Counted from the first letter of the stretch, positions 26,508-35,470 are shown. The stretch is 64,000 bases of DNA from Ammoniphilus sp. YIM 78166 (GCF_004522215.1 NZ_SDLR01000003.1:62001-126000), one strand, 5' to 3'. The notes: a model not told the origin generated them from the sequence alone. Numbers and translations: made by a program.

Positions 26508-27695
26508 TTATCTGTCTCGTCCATTCACTAGGTTGCTATTCTTCACTCGTTTATTTTTAATCGAGGCGGCATGGGCAATATCGAGATCGACATCAATTTT
26601 TGCTAGGGTACCCTCCTGAAGTAAGACACGTTGGGGGGATGAAGTCGTTTTCCATACTTGAAAGTGGTTTCGATAGAGATCATGTTCCAAGTTAAAGAGA
26701 TCTGTCCGGGTTTCTACCGCTTTCTCGAATAGCGTCTCTATTTCTTTTTTTATGGTGTCGGCTGTTTTCTCCGTTAGTTTTTCGAGTTTTAATAGTTCAT
26801 TCTCACTGCGATTGACGATATAACCATTTCCCTTTATTTGAATCTGATATGTAGGTTTATCTTTCTGATCCAGGAGGGTGAACTCATATTTTGGTTGATC
26901 CAAGACGACTTGGACAGCGGGATCTGATAGTGAAGGCACAGGGATGCCGACTCTGACTGTACCCGGTCTGATCCATCTAAGCCCTTCGATCTCTTCCATC
27001 GTCAGAAAACTCTTATAGGACTGTTTTTGAAGAAAGAATGCCCCATTAATATATAGCTTTGGATCGCTTTTTCCGTCTTGTTCCCAGCTTTTTTCCTTGA
27101 TGCCAAGTGAGGGTATGCTTAAGGTAAAGCCTGGTTCATACAGTTCTCTTGCAGCCTGATACAGCTGGATGGGTCGGATGAGCGAGGCTTGTTCATACGT
27201 GCTTAAGGGTTCATGCAGCAGCGTACTCAGTGGAGATTGGCCGAAGAAGCCCTTTGTGGTTAATATCTCCTCCATCGGTTCTACGGTACCAAACACCCAT
27301 GGCGTCATGCGGAATTCATGATATCGAACAAGGCTATCATGAATTTTAGGGAAGTCCCCCTTTTTTAGCACCGATTCGCTTAAGACAATCGCTTCCATAT
27401 GCGCCCAGAAAATCCGTTCCTGTGCCGTTTGGTAGACATCGAAAATCGCCTCTTCTAACGATTTCCCCTCGCCTAGACCGACGGTTACTAACGTGGGTTC
27501 CTTAGAACTGCCTTCCGATTTAGCAACCGAAGAGAAGGATAAAGACTGAGCATAAACTTTATATTTATCCCCTTTGTGGTCAATTCCCAAAGCCGTTACG
27601 TAATGAAGATCCTCAATTCTCTTCGCGTCCGTGCATCCCGTAAGGAACATGAAGACAAAGTTGATCACCAGAAGGATCCGAAGCGTATGAACCAT
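26508..27695 (-). CDS. GerC-type spore germination lipoprotein
   Basis: C subunit of a GerA-type nutrient germinant receptor, a lipoprotein on the inner membrane of the spore. A signal peptide ending in LTGC puts the lipidated cysteine at about residue 21. The Ger(x)C signature is present: DAKRIEDLHYVTALGIDHK then the segment around VTVGLGEGKSLEEAI, with the C-terminal GerC domain at about 210-370. The ATG at 27695 is preferred over TTG 27701 because GGGTGAT is properly spaced for it. It begins 8 bases after the gerA-like stop. No gerB gene follows; the next gene converges from the other strand. Confidence 0.92.
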   Translation of the reverse strand: MVHTLRILLVINFVFMFLTGCTDAKRIEDLHYVTALGIDHKGDKYKVYAQSLSFSSVAKSEGSSKEPTLVTVGLGEGKSLEEAIFDVYQTAQERIFWAHMEAIVLSESVLKKGDFPKIHDSLVRYHEFRMTPWVFGTVEPMEEILTTKGFFGQSPLSTLLHEPLSTYEQASLIRPIQLYQAARELYEPGFTLSIPSLGIKEKSWEQDGKSDPKLYINGAFFLQKQSYKSFLTMEEIEGLRWIRPGTVRVGIPVPSLSDPAVQVVLDQPKYEFTLLDQKDKPTYQIQIKGNGYIVNRSENELLKLEKLTEKTADTIKKEIETLFEKAVETRTDLFNLEHDLYRNHFQVWKTTSSPQRVLLQEGTLAKIDVDLDIAHAASIKNKRVKNSNLVNGRDR

Positions 27696-27702
27696 AACCA
27701 AA

Positions 27703-29139
27703 TCACCCTTTTCGCTTTTTCAGAATGTTGGCGGAGTATTTTTTTCTCTTAAAGGGATTCATCACTAATGCAGAAAGAAATTCTTTGACTTGTAAAGAGG
27801 ACATTGGCTCTAGGTACGCCATACCAAAGGACTCTAACCTAGTTAGATAAATGAAAATGCCAAACATCGAAAGAAAAAAGCCGTAGATTCCGAGCAGGGC
27901 GGAAACTAAGATGGTAACAATACGTAAGATGCTCACGGTTCCCGTGAGGGATTGATTGACCAGAGCAAAGGTCGACACGGCAGATATCGCCATGACAACC
28001 AACATGATTGGAGAAGCAAGCCCTGCACGGATGACGGCGTCTCCAATAATGATTCCACCGACGATACCAATGGTTTGTCCTACCGCCTTGGGCAGGCGGA
28101 TACCCGCCTCTCTTAATAGCTCAAATAAACCCAGGAGCAAGAGAGCCTCGAGAACGACGGGGATCGGAAGACCTTCGCGGGAAGTTACCACCGTGGCTAA
28201 GAGACTAAAGGGGATTTGATCAATGTTTACGCTTGAGAGGGCGATCCAGAAGCCTGGAACGAAAATGGCAAACAATAACCCAAGAAAGCGCAACCCCCTT
28301 TGGAAAATAACGAAATGATAAGGAAAATGAATATCCTCCGGAGATTTAAGCAATTCGAAGACATTAATTGGCCCGATTAAGACCATGGGCGAGCCGTCGA
28401 TAATCAGGACAAATCTCCCTCGCAACAGGCATTCTATGACAAAATCGGGACGACCGATATAGTCGAATAACGGGAACAGGGTGAAGGTTCGATCCGATAT
28501 CCATTGTTCAAGTTGGCCGCTGCTGACTAAGCTCTCAATCTGAAAAGTCTCTAAACGATGACACACCTCTTTTATCATGTCCGGATTCGCTTTATTTGCT
28601 AAATAAAGAAGGGAAACCTTTGTAGGGGAAATAGTGCCAATCTGAAATTGTTCATTATATAGCTCGCTTGTTTTTAATCGTTTGCGAATGAGAGATACGT
28701 TGATGGATATCTCTTCTGTAAAAGCATCCTTAGGACCCTTAATAGAAATTTCGGTGTTGGATTCAGAAGGTTGCCTTTGCGGAACTTTGGAAATATCAAC
28801 AATCAGGAAGTTCGTAGCTTTCTCTTTGTAAAACACGAGGTTTCCAGACAACAGGATATGAACCATTTTTTCCATAGAATCTACGGTTTGCATCGGGGGC
28901 AGTTCCGTATCGCTGAGACTTTGCCCTCCCGTCATTATGTAGTGATAGACATGGGCGAAATACTCATTATATTGAGTCATGTCAACCATACCTTCACAAT
29001 AGAAAGCTGTGATTTTATCCGACTGTTTCGCTTGCTCAACAGTTGGAAATTGGATATCAGCATGATGCTCAAAATACCTCTTGAGCTTTTCCTCGTTTAA
29101 TTTTCCTTTCATTAGATCTTCATTGAGGGCTGCCAGCAA
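27703..29139 (-). CDS. GerA-type spore germination protein (A subunit)
   Basis: A subunit of a nutrient germinant receptor. The soluble N-terminal domain (residues about 1-260) is followed by the membrane part with about five helices and the conserved segments FVLIIDGSPMVLIGP and REGLPIPVVLEALLL. A cytoplasmic tail ends KKRKG. The start is odd: TTG 29139 has no ribosome site, while a good AAAAGGAG at 29163-29170 (minus strand) is spaced five bases from an in-frame ATA at 29157, with a stop just upstream of that. So either ATA is used or the site has mutated from ATG. The gene is followed directly by gerC but not by gerB. Confidence 0.9.
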   Translation of the reverse strand: MLAALNEDLMKGKLNEEKLKRYFEHHADIQFPTVEQAKQSDKITAFYCEGMVDMTQYNEYFAHVYHYIMTGGQSLSDTELPPMQTVDSMEKMVHILLSGNLVFYKEKATNFLIVDISKVPQRQPSESNTEISIKGPKDAFTEEISINVSLIRKRLKTSELYNEQFQIGTISPTKVSLLYLANKANPDMIKEVCHRLETFQIESLVSSGQLEQWISDRTFTLFPLFDYIGRPDFVIECLLRGRFVLIIDGSPMVLIGPINVFELLKSPEDIHFPYHFVIFQRGLRFLGLLFAIFVPGFWIALSSVNIDQIPFSLLATVVTSREGLPIPVVLEALLLLGLFELLREAGIRLPKAVGQTIGIVGGIIIGDAVIRAGLASPIMLVVMAISAVSTFALVNQSLTGTVSILRIVTILVSALLGIYGFFLSMFGIFIYLTRLESFGMAYLEPMSSLQVKEFLSALVMNPFKRKKYSANILKKRKG

Positions 29140-29250
29140 CTTTGGAGCAGCCGTTATGGGTGCTCCTTTTTGCTATGGTTGTGCGAACACAATGGCGGAT
29201 TTATGATAAACTGATGGAGGCTAAAATCTCGTTTGAAAGGATTTACTCTC

Positions 29251-30210
29251 TTGGATACCACAATAGCCCCTCTATTAGAAAAAGTGACAACAGAACTATC
29301 AAAGGTGGTGATCGGTCGCCGACATGAAACCAAGCTTCTCTTAACTGCCCTGCTGTCTAAGGGTCATATCCTGCTAGAGGATTTGCCCGGAACAGGGAAG
29401 ACCACACTCGTGAAGGCTTTTGCTAAAGTATTGGACTGCTCCTTTAGCCGGATTCAATGTACTCCGGATCTTCTTCCATCAGATGTCCTTGGCATGTCCA
29501 TCTATAATCCGAAAACTGCGGAGTTTACGTTTAGAACGGGACCGATTTTTAATCAAATTTTACTCGTTGATGAGATTAATCGAGCCCTTCCTCGAACCCA
29601 ATCGAGCCTGCTAGAGGGGATGGAGGAGCATCAAGTGACGATCGAGGGAGAGACACGCTCCCTGCAACAGCCCTTTCTGGTCATGGCCACTCAAAATCCA
29701 ATCGAGATGGAAGGGACTTTTCCCCTTCCGGAAGCGCAGATGGATCGATTCTTGATGAGAATCAAACTCGGGTACCCGAGTAGGGAAGAGGAAGAAGCGA
29801 TGCTTAAAAAAGTGGGGGATTCGCTTCCGTTTCATGCTTTGGCCCCCATCTTAACACCAGCCTCCATCCTTTCTCTACAGGAAGAAGCCACGAAGGTGTT
29901 TGTTCACGATGAAGTCATTGAATACTTGGTCTTACTGGCACAGGAAACCCGTCATCATCCTCTCGTGTCTGTCGGTGTCAGCCCTCGAGGCAGCAAAGCT
30001 CTCTATAAGGCGCTCAAAGCCTGGGCTCTCTTAGCGGGTAGGAACCATGTGTTACCTGATGATGTCAAGGAACTCGTTCCGTATATTTGGGCCCACCGCA
30101 TGGAACTTACGATGGAAGCCTCCGTTTCGGGGAAGGAGCCCCAGGCGATTTTACACGAGATCCTGGAAAAAACACCGATTCCGCTTCAAGCCACAGGGAA
30201 AACGCTATGA
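29251..30210 (+). CDS. MoxR-family AAA+ ATPase
   Basis: Cytoplasmic AAA+ ATPase of the MoxR group, thought to act as a chaperone that activates partner proteins with von Willebrand-like or DUF58 domains. Walker A is EDLPGTGKTTLVKAF, Walker B is LLVDEINRA and the sensor 1 region is VMATQNPIEMEGTFPLPEAQ. Length about 319 aa. Start codons are TTG: 29251 has AAAGGA nine bases upstream and is preferred over TTG 29233. The stop overlaps the next gene in ATGA. Confidence 0.92.
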   Translation: MDTTIAPLLEKVTTELSKVVIGRRHETKLLLTALLSKGHILLEDLPGTGKTTLVKAFAKVLDCSFSRIQCTPDLLPSDVLGMSIYNPKTAEFTFRTGPIFNQILLVDEINRALPRTQSSLLEGMEEHQVTIEGETRSLQQPFLVMATQNPIEMEGTFPLPEAQMDRFLMRIKLGYPSREEEEAMLKKVGDSLPFHALAPILTPASILSLQEEATKVFVHDEVIEYLVLLAQETRHHPLVSVGVSPRGSKALYKALKAWALLAGRNHVLPDDVKELVPYIWAHRMELTMEASVSGKEPQAILHEILEKTPIPLQATGKTL

Positions 30211-31412
30211 TGGAGGAACAAGACAAAAAGCCCAGTCAAACGAGTATCTTATTTGAACGGTACATGATTTGGGGCGTCCTCTTGCTCCTTATAGGTGCTC
30301 TTTGGTTTCAACACGTTCAGCTCCTTGTCGTATCGTGCTTTCTGATGGCCCTATCCCTTATTATCAGGTATTGGAAAAACGAGTCCCTTGAACGTTTAAA
30401 GCCACAGATCGAGCTAGATCGGTCTCGGATCTTTGCCGGAGAATCCTTTTTCTTAACTTGTTCCCTAGTTAACGATAAATGGCTGCCTCTCGTTTGGGTG
30501 GAATGGGAGCCTTTACAACGTGCGGAACATGTCCGTTGGCAAGATGGGGCGGAGCATTCCGCGGTGATCCGCCTTTTATGGTTAATGGGCTATCAAGAGG
30601 TCAAATGGAGAATGGAGGGACAAGCCCTAAAACGGGGGGTCTATCCGCTTGGGAGGATCCGACTTCGATCCGGTGATGGTTTTCGTTTCGCTGAGAAGGA
30701 AATGGATGTCGAGCTCATGAAAGATCTTTACGTCTATCCCTCCATCGTTCCCGTTGCCGTTCCTTCCTTGTCCTTTGTTTTCCAATGGGGGGTTAGGGGG
30801 ACGAAGGGAGGGATTATGGAGGATCCGACGCAAGTAAGCGCGATTCGGGAATATCAAAGTGGTGATGAGTTTCGCCGGGTGGACTGGCAATCGAGTGCCA
30901 GGACGGGGAAGCTTCAGACTAAAGTGTTCCAGTCCGTTGTCCCTCGACGCTTGATGCTAGCCATTGACACAGAAGGCTTTGATCAGGCGCAAGACGACGT
31001 CTTCGAAGGGATGCTGTCCGTGATCGCTTCGGTTGCACTCGCTTATCACCGTCAAGGAATTGAGGTGGGTCACGCCTCGTCTATCCCTCCCTCTGGCCAA
31101 CTCACTCCGTTACTCGACGACTTGGCGCGTTTAGGACCGGAAGGACGGGGGAAGGAAAATTTATTGGAACGCCTCTCTTTGCATGGGGGATTATCAGCGC
31201 CGGTCTTTTATTTTTGTCACAACATACGTAAAGAGCATGTCCAGTGGATGCAGAAGCATCGAAAGATCGCCTCTCATGTCCTTTTTTACTACCTGGAGCC
31301 AACGGAATGGTCCACGTGGTTAAAGGGACAAGCCAAGCCCATACAGCAGTTGCAAGGAGGGAAGGCTCTTGAGTCCAAGATCGGCCTGGAAACGAATCAT
31401 CACTTTATATAG
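30207..31412 (+). CDS. DUF58 domain protein (MoxR partner)
   Basis: Membrane-associated DUF58 protein, 401 residues, usually encoded with MoxR and a transglutaminase. Two hydrophobic helices lie near residues 15-55. The DUF58 core motif is REYQSGDEFRRVDWQSSAR at about residue 215, followed by a von Willebrand A-like half with LMLAIDTEG. ATG 30207 overlaps the MoxR stop. The downstream gene begins 44 bases before this stop, so all three genes are translationally coupled. Confidence 0.9.
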   Translation: MMEEQDKKPSQTSILFERYMIWGVLLLLIGALWFQHVQLLVVSCFLMALSLIIRYWKNESLERLKPQIELDRSRIFAGESFFLTCSLVNDKWLPLVWVEWEPLQRAEHVRWQDGAEHSAVIRLLWLMGYQEVKWRMEGQALKRGVYPLGRIRLRSGDGFRFAEKEMDVELMKDLYVYPSIVPVAVPSLSFVFQWGVRGTKGGIMEDPTQVSAIREYQSGDEFRRVDWQSSARTGKLQTKVFQSVVPRRLMLAIDTEGFDQAQDDVFEGMLSVIASVALAYHRQGIEVGHASSIPPSGQLTPLLDDLARLGPEGRGKENLLERLSLHGGLSAPVFYFCHNIRKEHVQWMQKHRKIASHVLFYYLEPTEWSTWLKGQAKPIQQLQGGKALESKIGLETNHHFI

Positions 31413-32667
31413 TGAAACGGTTTGGATTTATTTCGGATTAGCCCTGTATGCCAAAATTGAATGGCAAATTACCCAGCCGCTTCACCCAGGACTACTCGCC
31501 ATCGCTTGTTTAACGGGCTTTCTCAGTCAATGGCTTCTCGGGAAGTGGAGAATGTGGAATGCCCTTTTCGTCCTACCTATACTCTATTGGGGATGGAGTT
31601 CAACAGCTCACCTAGGGTTTAGCTATGCCGGCTTCGTCTTGTTTACCGTACTGTTTTTATTTGTTCGTAGCAGCTGGTTGGCCTACCGTGAACCCACGAG
31701 AAATCAGCTTCTGTTACGCTTAGAAGGGAATATCATTTGGTATATCCTGTTTTTATTGGTGATTCACGCTCATCCTGAAGTAAGCGAACGAACCCACCTT
31801 CCCTTTGTGATTGGCATTTTGCTCAGTCTCGTGGCCATGGTCCTTACACTCCATCCCGAACAAACGGAGCAAGATCACATTCAGGTTCGAGTCGTCGGAG
31901 GCATGACCCATCTCACGCTCCCTCTCCTAGGGATCTTCAGCCTAGCCATTGTTTTTACCTTATTTGCCCTACTTCCGATCGTCCGAAACGGACTGGTGTC
32001 CTTGTTAAAAGGCATGGGGGAGACAGGCCTATGGCTGGGAAATGGGATTTTGAAGGGGTTCGTTTGGCTCCTTACTTTATTCCCTGTAAAGGAGGAACCC
32101 AGCGGGATCCTACCCGCTCCCGTACCTGAACCTCATCCTCCGGTATCAGAAGGAGGCATGTTGCAGGCGATTCCTTTTCCTCTGGAAGCTGTGGGTGTAA
32201 TTTTGGCTTTGTTCGTGTTAGGAGCCATCTGGCTCATCTCCCAACTCAAACTGAAAAAATGGAACGCACCCACGATAACAACCTCCGTCATACGTATTCA
32301 GAAACAAGCTTTCTGGAAAACCCTATGGCGTCGTTTTCTCACTTACTGGAAACAATGGATGGGAAACTGGAAAAGGAGACTTCCTGGTTATGATAGACTG
32401 CCCATCTACCGGGCGTTCCACCTCCTCGAGCGATGGGGGAAAAAACAGGGTTTCCCTCGTTTACCGGCAGAGACCCCACGGGAGTATGCCCTTCGAGTGA
32501 GTCACCAGGTGGCGATACCTGATGTAATAGAGTATAAAGGTAGAGAGTTTCCATTGCGAGAAGGGGTAAGAAAAGTAGGAGAGAGCTTTTCCCACGCCTA
32601 CTATTCGCCTGACAGAAAGATGGAGGATGAAGATTGGGGTCCGTTGTTATGGTATTTGAGGAAATGA
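31369..32667 (+). CDS. Membrane protein with C-terminal DUF4129-like domain
   Basis: Third gene of the MoxR operon, 432 residues. About eight membrane helices lie in residues 15-215 and one near 265-285. The C-terminal region (residues about 340-430) contains RLPAETPREYALRV, typical of DUF4129 domains at the end of TgpA-like transglutaminases. The transglutaminase catalytic Cys-His-Asp core normally between the two parts is not visible, so this looks like a shortened version. TTG 31369 is the start, behind AAGGAGGG at 31354-31361. Confidence 0.82.
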   Translation: MSPRSAWKRIITLYSETVWIYFGLALYAKIEWQITQPLHPGLLAIACLTGFLSQWLLGKWRMWNALFVLPILYWGWSSTAHLGFSYAGFVLFTVLFLFVRSSWLAYREPTRNQLLLRLEGNIIWYILFLLVIHAHPEVSERTHLPFVIGILLSLVAMVLTLHPEQTEQDHIQVRVVGGMTHLTLPLLGIFSLAIVFTLFALLPIVRNGLVSLLKGMGETGLWLGNGILKGFVWLLTLFPVKEEPSGILPAPVPEPHPPVSEGGMLQAIPFPLEAVGVILALFVLGAIWLISQLKLKKWNAPTITTSVIRIQKQAFWKTLWRRFLTYWKQWMGNWKRRLPGYDRLPIYRAFHLLERWGKKQGFPRLPAETPREYALRVSHQVAIPDVIEYKGREFPLREGVRKVGESFSHAYYSPDRKMEDEDWGPLLWYLRK

Positions 32668-32780
32668 ACGACTATGGATTGTATTGGGCCTAGCAGACAA
32701 AAGGGTGATTCCTTGAGGACGGTTTTTCTGACCTTAGGGACATCCTTTTTGCAATTCATGGGTGAACCCAACAATTATCC

Positions 32781-33263
32781 TTAATTAAACCCAAAGTTCA
32801 GGGCGATCATCTGTGGAATACGGACCACTCTTCTTCGTCCCGTTTCTCCGTCTACGATCACAATAAAATCGCAACCTACTCTAGCAAGCGTACCGGAAAT
32901 GGAAGAGGAGCCTTCCAATTCTACATCGACGGCTGAAGCGGTAGTAAAAGCAACTACAGTTCTTCCAATTAAGGGTTGGATTGCATGCGTGAAGGTGATA
33001 TTTAATTTGCCTCGTAGTGAACGGAAGGACCGGCTAGGTCTGGCTTTTCTAAGTTGTCTATTGGGTACTCTTCGAAGCTCTACAACCTCAGCCATTCGAA
33101 TAATACCCGTTGAACCATTGATATCGAGGACAAAAAAATCGATTCCTACACCGACCAGCCGTCCTTCAAACGAGATATTCGGTCCTTCTTCCCCTTGTCC
33201 TGTCGTCGTTCCAGAGATGCGACTGCCAATCAATCTCTGTAGAAGCCGTTTGAAGCTTAACAT
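32781..33263 (-). CDS. Two-domain coat-like protein (DUF2642-like repeats)
   Basis: 160-residue arginine-rich protein without signal peptide or membrane helix. It consists of two copies of a 60-70 residue unit of the form LIGxRxxxxTT...GxLxxVGxDFxVI...RRVxRIxxIxxL: residues about 5-65 (LLQRLIGSRISGTTTG) and about 90-158 (IQPLIGRTVVAFTTAS). The unit resembles the DUF2642 domain of Bacillus spore-coat proteins, but I cannot confirm membership. AAGGAG about ten bases upstream supports ATG 33263. It is the last of four genes transcribed together on the minus strand. Confidence 0.75.
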   Translation of the reverse strand: MLSFKRLLQRLIGSRISGTTTGQGEEGPNISFEGRLVGVGIDFFVLDINGSTGIIRMAEVVELRRVPNRQLRKARPSRSFRSLRGKLNITFTHAIQPLIGRTVVAFTTASAVDVELEGSSSISGTLARVGCDFIVIVDGETGRRRVVRIPQMIALNFGFN

Positions 33264-33277
33264 CTCAACAACACTCC

Positions 33278-33766
33278 TTATGTCCTTCTCTGTTTTCTCA
33301 TTACGGAAATAGCTACAATTTCTGCGATTCGAATCACTCTTCTACGTCTGGTTTCCCCATCTATAATGACAATAAAATCGGTATCCATGGCCGCAAGTTC
33401 ACCTGTGACTTCATTGAAAATTTCATCATCCGGAGCAAACCTCCCCGCTCGGGCGGTTGTAAATACAACGACACGTCTACCTATTAACTTCCTGACTAGA
33501 TTAACAAACGTTTGATTGAATGGTCCTCGGGTTTTGCTGGGCTTGGATAGGGGCGAACTTCTTTGGGACTTTCGTAGTTCTACAATCTCAGCGATTCTTA
33601 TGATCACGCTTCTAGAAGCGCTTATTCTTAATATGACAAAGTCTACTCCGACTTTAGCTATCCTTCCTTCAAACCGTACAAGTGGGAAAACCTCTCGTTC
33701 CCCTGTAGTTGCGATGATCACTCGAGTGCCTATCAATTTCTGAAGAAGCTCTTTGAAACTGGTCAT
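33278..33766 (-). CDS. Two-domain coat-like protein (DUF2642-like repeats), paralogue
   Basis: Close relative of the protein at 32781-33263, again two repeat units: residues about 1-60 (LLQKLIGTRVIIATTG ... IIRIAEIVELRKS) and about 80-155 (LVRKLIGRRVVVFTTA ... RRRVIRIAEIVAI). GGAG fits the ATG at 33766 better (nine bases) than the ATG at 33772 (three bases). It lies 14 bases upstream of its paralogue. The repeat ends with the same IRIAEIV signature in both halves, showing internal duplication followed by gene duplication. Function unknown; a structural role in the spore coat is inferred. Confidence 0.75.
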   Translation of the reverse strand: MTSFKELLQKLIGTRVIIATTGEREVFPLVRFEGRIAKVGVDFVILRISASRSVIIRIAEIVELRKSQRSSPLSKPSKTRGPFNQTFVNLVRKLIGRRVVVFTTARAGRFAPDDEIFNEVTGELAAMDTDFIVIIDGETRRRRVIRIAEIVAISVMRKQRRT

Positions 33767-33779
33767 AGTCATCGTCTCC

Positions 33780-34208
33780 TTACTTTGTTGCAGTCCGAAA
33801 AGTTACCGTCACATTCGACAGAGGAATCAATTCGGTGAGGGTGCCGTCTCTGGTGACTTCGATAAAATCTTTGCCAATCTGGACGATTCGCCTATTGTTA
33901 AGAAAGGCTGGTGAGTTTTTTTCTGCTTCTCGTGCAATAGAATTCAAGGTGATGGTGTATTTTGGGGTGGTGGCCTTCGCGGCTTTTCGATGAACGGTCA
34001 AGTGTTGCAAACCGGAAGGGGAAAGGATTAGTTTTGAACTATTTTGCTGAACAACAATGATAGATTTAGATACTTTCAGAAGCTTTGCCTCGGTAATGGT
34101 GCCGAAAGGGTTGATAAGGGTGGACACTCTCGCACCTATCAGTTGTACCAACCGGTTTTGAAGGGAAAGTGAACTCATAGGAATACGTGTGCGATCTCTA
34201 ATTTTCAA
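33780..34208 (-). CDS. Diverged coat-like repeat protein
   Basis: 142-residue basic protein with one recognisable unit (LVQLIGARVSTLINPFGTIT, then LLKVSKSIIVVQQ) and a more diverged second half (RRIVQIGKDFIEVTRDG ... IPLSNVTVTF). The start is taken at TTG 34208 because AGGAG lies seven bases upstream; the earlier in-frame GTG at 34250 lacks a site and would overlap the gene upstream. It is in the same transcript as its two relatives downstream. Confidence 0.68.
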   Translation of the reverse strand: MKIRDRTRIPMSSLSLQNRLVQLIGARVSTLINPFGTITEAKLLKVSKSIIVVQQNSSKLILSPSGLQHLTVHRKAAKATTPKYTITLNSIAREAEKNSPAFLNNRRIVQIGKDFIEVTRDGTLTELIPLSNVTVTFRTATK

Positions 34209-34218
34209 TCGATCACTC

Positions 34219-34629
34219 CTAACTTTTTCTGGAAATGATTTTGAATTCACTGTGAACTAATCGTTGGGATGCCAGTACATTCCCCCTAGGACTTTTCGGG
34301 AACATCGCGATGATCACATTTTTAGCTTTGGCTAGAGTTCTAGCTTCAACGATGACTTGGACTTCATACCGGAAAAAATTTGCACTGGGGAGGGTATCCA
34401 CATTGAGGGTATGCCCATCAAGGGTGTAATCAGTAAAAGCACCCCTCCGTCTTCTGAACGTATTGAGAGAAAAGATCCTGACTCGCACCGTTACTGGTTC
34501 ACGGTTATTGTTAAAGACATTTACAAAAACCGCCCTGGCAATCGGTTGCAGACGAGGGGGTCTAACTTGGAAAGGATCAAAACCCTTATCATTTTCAATC
34601 ACTCCTGATGAATACACAATACGTGCCAT
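34219..34629 (-). CDS. Uncharacterised Arg-rich protein, first gene of coat-like cluster
   Basis: 136-residue soluble protein, no signal peptide. The middle (residues about 30-105) reads as a beta-sandwich-like stretch with FVNVFNNNREPVTVRVRIF and FRYEVQVIVEARTLAKAKNV. Similar short proteins occur beside spore-coat genes in Bacillales, but I do not recognise a named family. AAGGTGGTG serves as the ribosome site for ATG 34629. It heads the four-gene minus-strand transcript; no sporulation sigma-factor promoter could be assigned by eye. Confidence 0.65.
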   Translation of the reverse strand: MARIVYSSGVIENDKGFDPFQVRPPRLQPIARAVFVNVFNNNREPVTVRVRIFSLNTFRRRRGAFTDYTLDGHTLNVDTLPSANFFRYEVQVIVEARTLAKAKNVIIAMFPKSPRGNVLASQRLVHSEFKIISRKS

Positions 34630-35062
34630 ACCTGCACCACCTTACATAGAATGAGCTATTTCTTTATTAAATGTAAGTAAGATGAAAATGGAAACGTACA
34701 TGTATCCATATTCCCAATCGACCCCTTCACGAGACGGAAGGGGGCTATGAGAAAAAATGATATCCAAATCGTAAGAGGGGCGCCAATAAGGGTGGGGGGT
34801 GACCTTGGCCGGCTTGGCCTTGCCAGCATTCAACTTGATGGCGGAACCGATTGAAGGGTGGTTACTTATCCTGAGCTACGTGGTTCAAATGCGGGTAAGG
34901 ATGGGGAAGAATCAGCTTAAAATGGCTGCCATTGAGCGCATTTTAGTATGCACTTATAAAAACCGGACTAAAAATTCACTCTAATGGTGAAAAACCAAGC
35001 CAACTGCTGCCCGAGTGAATTGGAATTGCTTTCGTTTTGGGAGCAAACTAAAGTAAAAACAA
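34630..35062. other. Intergenic region, no gene recognised
   Basis: About 430 bases between the coat-like cluster (minus) and the small zinc-ribbon gene (minus). It must carry the promoter of the cluster. Open frames here are short and without ribosome sites. Confidence 0.4.
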
Positions 35063-35104
35063 AAGACCCTTGTCTGTTCAACGTTGAACAAACAGGGGTC
35101 TTAT
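35063..35104 (-). terminator. Terminator of the small zinc-ribbon gene
   Basis: AAGACCCTTGT-TGTTCAACG pairs with its complement through GTTGAACA-ACAGGGGTCTT, a long stem with a few mismatches. A T run follows on the minus strand (AAAA on the plus strand). It lies 41 bases beyond the stop at 35145. Confidence 0.75.
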
Positions 35105-35144
35105 CTTTTGTGGGCAGCCATCTTGGTTCCTTCTCTCTTATCTC

Positions 35145-35261
35145 TTATTCTTCAGTCGTTTTCCCAAAACAGCGAGTGCACTCCATATGGATCGTGTTTG
35201 TACGCTCCATAAATTGTTCTCCACACTCGATGCATTCCTTCTCGATCATTTTAAAATTCAT
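35145..35261 (-). CDS. Small zinc-ribbon protein (38 aa)
   Basis: A 38-residue protein with two CxxC pairs: KECIECGEQF and MECTRCFGK, spaced as in a rubredoxin-like zinc ribbon. GGAGG about nine bases ahead of the ATG is a strong ribosome site, and a clear terminator follows. Tiny zinc ribbons of this sort (YhfH-like in shape) are widespread in Bacillales. The function is unknown; it may bind nucleic acid or another protein. Confidence 0.75.
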   Translation of the reverse strand: MNFKMIEKECIECGEQFMERTNTIHMECTRCFGKTTEE

Positions 35262-35470
35262 TGGTTATCCCTCCTAAAATTTGGTTGGTTTTCCTTGATG
35301 TTTTTATTGTATTATAACAGTGCCTATATGTCAATAGGTTGTTATATAACTATTTTTAACAAATTCAGAATGCGAATGGGTAAAAATTGCGATATCCTAT
35401 TAGAAAGGGAAAGCCCCTGAAAGTCGTTCGAACGCATGGTCAAATTCAGGTAGAAAGAAGGAGAAATTAC

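Noticed and set aside
28771..29100. Open frame opposite the gerA gene
   Set aside because: It is the antisense of a well-supported germination gene and has no ribosome site or family signature. The same holds for other long antisense frames, for example opposite 13437-14738 and 49097-49990.
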